NCBI RefSeq assembly: GCF_000341145.1
Contig: NZ_ANBE01000033.1
Span: 92,908 to 156,907 of the forward strand
Direction: 5' to 3'
Length of the DNA stretch: 64,000 nt
Origin: Nocardiopsis xinjiangensis YIM 90004
GTDB lineage: Bacteria; Actinomycetota; Actinomycetes; Streptosporangiales; Streptosporangiaceae
Shown here piece by piece: positions 58,663 through 64,000 of this stretch (positions are counted from its first letter, which is position 1; each line of letters opens with the position of its first letter). The notes beneath the pieces were generated by a model that saw only the letters and a program-made list of their open reading frames with translations, made no database searches and had not been told where the DNA came from. The position numbers and the translations under genes are program-made.

Positions 58663-58964
58663 GTGCAACCTTTCGGGTCGGCCGCCGGCGGGGTGGTCGA
58701 CCGGCCGGGCGGCGTGCGCGGCCCGAGGAGGGAGAGGCCGCGCACGCGAGGGAGGCCGTGGATCGCAGTCACGGCTCCCTCTCCCGGCAGGGCCGAGCAA
58801 TGAAAATGATAACCATTATTCGCACCAACTGCCACCCACTCACCGAAAACCTACACAGCGGACACATACAAACACTCTGTGCGATGGCACCGGACATGAG
58901 GGGGCACGGTCCCGCTGTACGCGCGGAACGGTCGGGGGACCCCGGAGGCCCGGTCGAAAACGGG
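58663..58964. other. importer promoter region and regulator 3' flank
   Basis: 302 bases between the response regulator stop and the permease start, both minus strand. It contains operator C at 58799-58821 within an AT-rich patch (58799-58880) that should include the importer promoter. No coding frame is seen. Confidence 0.5.
58799..58821 (-). promoter_or_regulatory. Fur/Zur-type operator C (importer operon)
   Basis: The plus strand reads AATGAAAATGATAACCATTA from 58799. The inner AATG-ATAAC-CATT is symmetric; the outer arms are imperfect. It lies about 137 bases upstream of the permease start and shares the GATAACCATTAT core with operator B. Confidence 0.7.
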
Positions 58965-59648
58965 TCAGGGGACCCAGCGGTAGAGGTGCTCCGGGCGGCC
59001 GGCGCTGCCGTAGCGCAACCGCAGCTCGGCACGGCCGTCCGCGCACAGGTGCTCCAGGTACCGCCGGGCCGTCACCCGTGAGACACCGCCACGGTCGGCG
59101 ACCTCCGAGGCCGACACCTCGCCCTCCGCAGCACGCAGGACCCCCGAGACCAGGTCGACAGTGGCCTTGGTGAGCCCCTTGGGCAAGGACTTGGCAGCGG
59201 GCGGGCGCAGCAGGCCGAAGAGACGGTCCACGTCCTGCTGGGTGGCCTCCCCCCGTGCCGACATCCGGTCGCGTGCGACGGCGTAACGCTCCAACTGGTC
59301 GCGCAGCGCACTGAGCGGGAACGGTTTGAGCAGGTAATGCACCGCCCCGCCGTGCAGGGCCGAGCGCACCTGGGCGATCTCGCGCACCGCCGTGATCATG
59401 AGGAAGTCCGTCCGGTGGTCCGGGTCCTCCTCCGACGAACGCAGCGCACGCACGACCGACAGCCCCGAGGCGTCCGGCAGATGCAGGTCGAGCAGGACCA
59501 GGTCCGGGTGGTGCCCGCGGATCTGGGTCAACGCCTCGGCGGCGGTGTGCGCCACCCCCACCACCGCGAAGGACGGCAAGCTCTCCACGAGCTCCTGGTG
59601 GTTGCGGGCGACCCGCACGTCGTCGTCGACGACCAGCACACGGATCAC
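58965..59648 (-). CDS. CitB/DcuR-type response regulator
   Basis: 227 residues from GTG 59648, overlapping the kinase stop (GTGA). The receiver domain has VVDDD acidic pocket, phosphoacceptor Asp in LVLLDLHLPDASG and Lys in YLLKPFPL. The C-terminal DNA-binding part (ASEVADRGGVSRVTARRYLEHL) is the winged helix of the CitB family. It should activate the divergent tctCBA genes on sensing a carboxylate. Confidence 0.93.
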   Translation of the reverse strand: MIRVLVVDDDVRVARNHQELVESLPSFAVVGVAHTAAEALTQIRGHHPDLVLLDLHLPDASGLSVVRALRSSEEDPDHRTDFLMITAVREIAQVRSALHGGAVHYLLKPFPLSALRDQLERYAVARDRMSARGEATQQDVDRLFGLLRPPAAKSLPKGLTKATVDLVSGVLRAAEGEVSASEVADRGGVSRVTARRYLEHLCADGRAELRLRYGSAGRPEHLYRWVP

Positions 59649-61306
59649 GGGGCGACCGCCGAAGGGCTCAGGGGCAGACAGGCGGTGAACACCGCACCCT
59701 CCTCCGCGTCGGGGACCTCCATCTCCACACTTCCGCCCCTGTTCTCGCACACCTGTTTCACCAGCGCCAACCCCAGGCCACGGGTACCGCCGTCCCGGGA
59801 AGCCTTCGTGGTGAACCCGAACCGGAAGATCTCCTCGGCGACGTCGTCGGCGATCCCGTGCCCGGAGTCGATCACCCGGATCTCCAACAGGTCGTGCGGC
59901 AGCCCCTCCCCGTCCTCGGTGTGCAGGCGCACCAGCAGTTCCACCCACTCGTCGGTACCGACGGCGTCCAGGGCGTTGTCGACCAGGTTGCCGAGGACGA
60001 GCAGGGCGTCCGATCGGGACTCGGGGGCGAGTGGACGGGGCACGTCGGTCAGCGGGGACAACCGCAGCTCGGCGCCCTGTTCGGAGGCCTGAGCGGATTT
60101 GGCCAGGGCGAGCGCCGCCAGGGCCGGGTCGTGCACGTGCTCGGCCACACCGGTGCTGGCCCGGGTGTGTGAGGCGGTCAGGTCGGCGAGGTAGTCCCGC
60201 GCTTCCCCGTGCTCGCCGAGTTCGAGCAGCCCGGCGACGGTGTGCACCCGGTTGGCGAACTCGTGGGTCTGGGCGCGCAGCCCGCGGGTCACGGTGCGGG
60301 CCCCGTCGAGCTCACCGGTCAGACGGTCGACCTCGGTACGGTCGCGCAGGGTCACGACCGCGCCCGCGTCGCGACCCCGGATCCGCACCGGCATGCGGTT
60401 GGCGACCAGGATCCGTCCGCCCACGAGGAGGATCCGGTCCTCGCCCGGGTCGGCGCCGGTGACCACGTCGTGCACCCGCTCCGACAGGTCCAGGGTGTTC
60501 AGGTGGCGTCCCTCGGTGTCCTCGGGCAGGCCCAGCAGGTCGCGCACGGGCGGGTTGGCGAGCACGACACGGCCGCCCCCGTCGACCCCGATCACCCCCT
60601 CACGGACCGCGTAGAGCAGGGCCTCGCGCCCCTCCAGCAACGCGGTGATCTGCGCCGGTTCCAGGCCGTGGGTCTTGGTCCGCACCTGGCGGGAGAGCAC
60701 CCAGGCCCCGATCACTCCCAGGAGCAGGACCAGGGCGCTGGTGGCCAGGATCGCGGGCACGGCCTCCCGCACCTCGGAGTTCGCGTCGTCGGCGAGGATG
60801 CCCAGGGACACGTAACCGACGACCGGGCCCTGGGCGTCGCCCCCGTGGCGCGAACCGCCCTCGGCGAAGACGGGGATCTTGGCGCGCACCGTGCGCCCCT
60901 GGGTCCCGTTCTGCACCCCGGTCCACTCCTGCCCCTCGGCCGCGGGACCGGGCGGGGTCGAGACCTTCCGCCCGATGCGGTCCTTGTCCGGATGGGTGTG
61001 CCGGGTGCCGTCGGGTGAGGCGATGACGATGAAGTCCGCGCCGGTCGAGGCGGAGATTCTGTCGGTCAGCGGGTCCAGGGCCTGCGGCGGGTCCGGGGCC
61101 TGGAGCCCTTCCACGACCTCGGGCAGCACGGCGACGGACCTGGCCACGGTCAGCACCCGCTCGGTGTACTGGCGGTCGGTCTCCCTGTCGTAATGGAGCG
61201 CCCACAGCGTGCCCACGACGGCCAGGGCCACGACCAGGAGGAGAACGTAACCGATGAACAGGGATCCGGTGAGCGAGAGGCGGCCACGGTGGGCGAACGC
61301 GGTCAT
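59645..61306 (-). CDS. CitA/DcuS-type sensor histidine kinase
   Basis: 553 residues from ATG 61306, with AGGGAGA upstream. One N-terminal membrane helix (about 12-35), an extracytoplasmic PAS/Cache sensor with DFIVIASPDGTRHTHPD and IGRKV (the citrate/dicarboxylate-binding signature), a second helix (about 190-210), a cytoplasmic PAS, the phosphoacceptor His in QTHEFANRVHTVAGLLELG, and an ATPase with NLVDNALDA, DSGHGI and GTRGLGLALV. It pairs with the regulator downstream and probably senses extracellular tricarboxylates. Confidence 0.94.
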   Translation of the reverse strand: MTAFAHRGRLSLTGSLFIGYVLLLVVALAVVGTLWALHYDRETDRQYTERVLTVARSVAVLPEVVEGLQAPDPPQALDPLTDRISASTGADFIVIASPDGTRHTHPDKDRIGRKVSTPPGPAAEGQEWTGVQNGTQGRTVRAKIPVFAEGGSRHGGDAQGPVVGYVSLGILADDANSEVREAVPAILATSALVLLLGVIGAWVLSRQVRTKTHGLEPAQITALLEGREALLYAVREGVIGVDGGGRVVLANPPVRDLLGLPEDTEGRHLNTLDLSERVHDVVTGADPGEDRILLVGGRILVANRMPVRIRGRDAGAVVTLRDRTEVDRLTGELDGARTVTRGLRAQTHEFANRVHTVAGLLELGEHGEARDYLADLTASHTRASTGVAEHVHDPALAALALAKSAQASEQGAELRLSPLTDVPRPLAPESRSDALLVLGNLVDNALDAVGTDEWVELLVRLHTEDGEGLPHDLLEIRVIDSGHGIADDVAEEIFRFGFTTKASRDGGTRGLGLALVKQVCENRGGSVEMEVPDAEEGAVFTACLPLSPSAVAP

Positions 61307-61521
61307 GCGGTCTCCCTGGGGCGACGGTGGGGGCGTGCGCCGAGCAGGACCCATGCCGAGTCCGGGACGTACACGAACAATACGAACAATACGACTCCAG
61401 TTTTAACAACCTCTTCATCTCGCTGTGCCGATGACCACACTGTGGTGTGTGTCTCCCGGCCGTGTGGCCGGGACTGCGTTGCGAGGGCCCGCACGTGTGG
61501 GGCCGAGATGAAGGAGACGAC
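61307..61521. promoter_or_regulatory. divergent control region with tandem ACGAACAAT repeats
   Basis: 215 bases between the kinase and tctC. ACGAACAAT occurs twice head-to-tail at 61373-61381 and 61382-61390, followed by ACGACT, and then an AT-rich stretch (CAGTTTTAACAAC). Direct repeats between a CitAB-type system and its target are likely binding sites for the response regulator. The promoter hexamers are not clear. Confidence 0.5.
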
Positions 61522-62514
61522 ATGCGCGACCGCGGCGTGCTGCTCCCGGTGCTCGGGGGCGTCTGCGCCCTCGCGCTCGTGGGGACGGCGCTGTTCGACG
61601 TACGCCAGAGCGCGGCCTCCGGCAGCGACCAACAGGAGAAACTCCTGCTCATCGCACCGGCGGCACCCGGCGGCGGCTGGGACGCGCAGGCCCGGGAGAT
61701 GCAGAACGGGCTGCGCGAGGAAGAGATGAGGTACAACATCGAGGTCCGCAACGCCGACGGCGCGGGCGGCACCATCGGCCTGGCCCAGACCGCCAACCGC
61801 GAGGGCCAGGACAACGTGCTCACCATGACCGGGCTGGGCATGGTCGGTGCGGTGGAGACCACCGGTTCCCCGTACACGATGGAGGACTCCACCCCCATCG
61901 CCCAGGTCGCCTCGGAGTACCTGGCCGTGGTCGTGCCCGCCGACTCCCCCCACGAGAACCTCGACGACCTCGCCGAGGACTGGAGCGAGCGCGCGGCCAC
62001 CCTCCCGGTCGCCGGCGGCTCCATGGGCGGGGTCGACCAGATCTTCGCCGCACGTGTGGCCCGGTCCATGGGCCTCGAACCCGACGGGATCAACTACCTG
62101 CCGTACGCGGGCGGCGGTGAGGTGCTGACCTCGCTGCTGTCGGGCACCTCCGAGGTCGGGTTCGGGGCCCTCGGCGACTTCTCCGACCAGATCGAGGACG
62201 ACGGCCCCCTGCGGGCGATCGCGATCTCCTCCCCCGAGCGGCTCGAGGGCGTGGACGTGCCCACGATCAGCGAGCAGGGGTACGGCCTGGAGATGTCCAA
62301 CTGGCGCGGTGTCGTCGCCCCGCCCGGCCTCAGCGAGGAGGAGAGCGCCCGGCTGGAGGACCTGGTGGCCGAGCTGGTCACCACCGACACCTGGGCCGAC
62401 GCCCTCGAACGCAACCGGTGGACCGACACCCACCAGGACCGCGAGGAGTTCGAGGCCTTCCTCGACGAAGAGATCGCCATGACCCGGGAAACCGTAGAGG
62501 AGTTGGGACTGTGA
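61522..62514 (+). CDS. tctC: tripartite tricarboxylate transporter substrate-binding protein
   Basis: 330 residues, ATG 61522 with AAGGAG upstream. An N-terminal signal or anchor helix is followed by the TctC fold: LLLIAPAAPGGGWDAQAREMQ (carboxylate-binding loop), GTIGLAQTANREGQDN, VAGGSMGGVDQIFAARVAR and GALGDFSDQIEDG-like blocks. It captures citrate or a related carboxylate outside the membrane for TctAB. Confidence 0.94.
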   Translation: MRDRGVLLPVLGGVCALALVGTALFDVRQSAASGSDQQEKLLLIAPAAPGGGWDAQAREMQNGLREEEMRYNIEVRNADGAGGTIGLAQTANREGQDNVLTMTGLGMVGAVETTGSPYTMEDSTPIAQVASEYLAVVVPADSPHENLDDLAEDWSERAATLPVAGGSMGGVDQIFAARVARSMGLEPDGINYLPYAGGGEVLTSLLSGTSEVGFGALGDFSDQIEDDGPLRAIAISSPERLEGVDVPTISEQGYGLEMSNWRGVVAPPGLSEEESARLEDLVAELVTTDTWADALERNRWTDTHQDREEFEAFLDEEIAMTRETVEELGL

Positions 62515-63137
62515 CGGCCCACGACGACACGGCCTCCCCGCGCGAGGGGGCCACCGGCGAAGGCGCGACGGCCGGCGGCACGACAACAGCGTCCGCCGAG
62601 GGGTCCCGGCCCTCCGAGCAGGAACAGGACGGCGCCCAGGGGGCCGCGGCCGCAGCCGCCCCCGAGACGGTGCTGTGGACCGGACCGACCGCCTGGATCG
62701 TGCCCGGCCTCGTCGCCGCACTCGGCCTCGTCGGTGTCTGGGGCGGCCTCACCCTGGAGACCCCGCCCAACGCCGCCCGCCCCGGCCCCGGAGCCTTCCC
62801 CCTGGCCATCGGGGTCCTGTTGTTGATCGCGGCCGCCTGCATGGCCGTGGTCAACGTGCGCAACCGCGGACGTGCGGGTTCGGGCCCGGCGTGGTTCGAG
62901 GCGCGTCCGGTCCTGCTGGTGCTCGCCGGTGTGGCCGTGCACACGGCGCTGCTGGAGATCCTCGGCTGGCTGATCGCGGGCGCCCTGTTGTTCTGGGTGG
63001 TGGCCTACGCGTTCGGCGCCCGGGCGTATCTGCGTGACGCGGTCGTGGCGTTGTCGATGTCGGCGGCCGTGCAGGTCGGCTTCTCACTCGGGCTCGGCCT
63101 CGCCCTGCCCGGCGGTTTCCTGGGGACGGTGCTCTGA
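62511..63137 (+). CDS. tctB: tripartite tricarboxylate transporter small membrane subunit
   Basis: 208 residues, GTG 62511 overlapping the tctC stop (GTGA). About 50 N-terminal residues are disordered and Ala/Thr/Gly/Glu-rich; four membrane helices follow (WIVPGLVAALGLVGVWGGL, GAFPLAIGVLLLIAAACMAV, LLVLAGVAVHTALLEILGWL, AAVQVGFSLGLGLALPGG). The PGPGAFPL segment is typical of TctB. The long hydrophilic N-terminus is usual in actinobacteria. Confidence 0.92.
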   Translation: MTAHDDTASPREGATGEGATAGGTTTASAEGSRPSEQEQDGAQGAAAAAAPETVLWTGPTAWIVPGLVAALGLVGVWGGLTLETPPNAARPGPGAFPLAIGVLLLIAAACMAVVNVRNRGRAGSGPAWFEARPVLLVLAGVAVHTALLEILGWLIAGALLFWVVAYAFGARAYLRDAVVALSMSAAVQVGFSLGLGLALPGGFLGTVL

Positions 63138-64000
63138 TGGACGCTCTGTACCAGCTCATGGACGGGTTGGCGGCCGCGCTGACCCCGCAGAACCTGCTGT
63201 GGGCCTTCCTCGGCGTGCTCCTGGGCACCGCCGTGGGTGTGCTGCCCGGTATGGGTTCGGCGATGGCGGTGGCACTGCTGCTGCCCGTGACCTTCCGGAT
63301 GGACCCGACCGGGGCCCTGATCCTCTTCGCCGGCGTGTACTACGGCGGCATGTTCGGCGGTGCGACCACTTCGATCCTGCTCAACACCCCCGGGCAGGCC
63401 TCCTCCATCGCCACCACGTACGAAGGCCACAAGATGGCGCTGGGAGGCCGGGCCGCGCAAGCGCTGGGCACCGCCGTCATCGGCTCCTTCGCGGCCAGCA
63501 TCATCGGAACCCTGGCGGTGGCGCTGTTCGCACCGGCCATGGTCTCGTTCGCGCTGAACTTCGGCCCCGGCGAGTACTTCGCGCTGACCGTGTTCTCGTT
63601 CGTGGCCGTGGCCGCCGTGGTGTCCGGTTCGGTGCTGCGCGGACTGACGTCCCTGCTCATCGGACTGGCGATCGGGCTCATCGGCATCGACGCGCAGAGC
63701 GGGACCGCCCGCTTCGACTTCGGGTCGGCCACCCTCCTGGACGGCGTCGACATCGTCATCGTCACCGTCGGCCTGCTCGCGCTGGGCGAGGTGCTGTACG
63801 TGGCCGCTCGGGGCAAGTCCGCCGCGGACTTCTCCGCGATCCGCACCGGCCGCCCCTGGCTGAACCTTCGGGAGTTCCGCCGGTCCTGGAAACCCTGGCT
63901 GCGCGGCACCGCCCTGGGAACCTCCTTCGGCATGATCCCCGGCAGCGGCGCGGAGATCCCCACGTTCCTGTCACTGGGAGCAGAACGCCGGCTCGCCGCC
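63137..64000 (+). CDS. tctA: tripartite tricarboxylate transporter large membrane subunit, 5' part
   Basis: The first 288 codons; the gene runs off the window. The ATG at 63137 overlaps the tctB stop (TGATG). Conserved TctA blocks are present: GTAVGVLPGMGSAMAVALLLP, YYGGMFGGATTSILLNTPG, NFGPGEYFALTVFSF and GMIPGSGAEIPTFLS. It forms the sodium- or proton-coupled translocation path. Confidence 0.95.
   Translation, partial: MDALYQLMDGLAAALTPQNLLWAFLGVLLGTAVGVLPGMGSAMAVALLLPVTFRMDPTGALILFAGVYYGGMFGGATTSILLNTPGQASSIATTYEGHKMALGGRAAQALGTAVIGSFAASIIGTLAVALFAPAMVSFALNFGPGEYFALTVFSFVAVAAVVSGSVLRGLTSLLIGLAIGLIGIDAQSGTARFDFGSATLLDGVDIVIVTVGLLALGEVLYVAARGKSAADFSAIRTGRPWLNLREFRRSWKPWLRGTALGTSFGMIPGSGAEIPTFLSLGAERRLAA

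Noticed and set aside
50654..58821. A peptide (NRPS) or NIS siderophore cluster
   Set aside because: No adenylation, condensation, carrier-protein or IucA/IucC-type synthetase is present; the enzymes are a methyltransferase, a DUF364 protein, a kinase and a PLP enzyme.
59645..63137. A C4-dicarboxylate DctA/DcuB-type system controlled by the two-component genes
   Set aside because: The divergent genes carry clear TctC, TctB and TctA features, so a tricarboxylate transporter is the better fit.

Overview
The window is high-GC actinobacterial chromosome. Gene order, ribosomal protein types, a HadAB/MurB block, a KorAB pair and tandem small secreted proteins suggest a filamentous actinomycete of the Nocardiopsis type. 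The genus is inferred from family resemblance, not tested by a search.

Positions 1-24056 (all minus strand) hold the core expression block. In transcription order it runs tRNA-Trp, secE, nusG, rplK, rplA, rplJ, rplL, rpoB, rpoC, then a repeat-rich membrane protein inserted before the str operon, rpsL, rpsG, fusA, tuf, and the S10 operon rpsJ, rplC, rplD, rplW, rplB, rpsS, rplV, rpsC (cut by the window edge). Strong hairpin terminators separate the units. A leader attenuator precedes rplJL and a good sigma-70 promoter precedes rpoB.

Positions 24279-30297 hold housekeeping genes: an aspartate aminotransferase, an adenosine deaminase, a GDT1/UPF0016 cation transporter behind a yybP-ykoY (Mn2+) riboswitch, murB, the hadA/hadB dehydratase pair, rpmG, and tRNA-Met and tRNA-Thr.

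Positions 30545-42873, between tRNA-Thr and tRNA-Tyr, look accessory. They carry a Rad50-like ATPase with a CPTC hook, then a type II Wadjet-like jetA-jetB-jetC operon. In that operon JetA has lost its N-terminal half and no jetD is present. A lipoprotein and four tandem chaplin-like secreted proteins follow.

Positions 43200-50374 hold a YajQ-family protein, an HtpX-like protease, korAB (2-oxoacid:ferredoxin oxidoreductase), an NAD(P)-binding protein, a Tyr/Gln/Pro-repeat protein and two more small secreted proteins.

Positions 50654-58821 are the most interesting part. Three transcription units each carry a closely similar Fur/Zur-type palindrome near the start: an MFS exporter, a four-gene operon (methyltransferase, DUF364 metal-chelation-domain protein, GHMP kinase, cysteine-synthase-like PLP enzyme) and a FecB/FecCD/ATPase importer. 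Together they read as a compact, apparently non-NRPS system to make, export and re-import a small metal chelator, probably repressed when metal is plentiful. Positions 58965-64000 hold a CitAB/DcuSR-type two-component system divergent from a tctCBA tricarboxylate transporter; tctA runs off the window.
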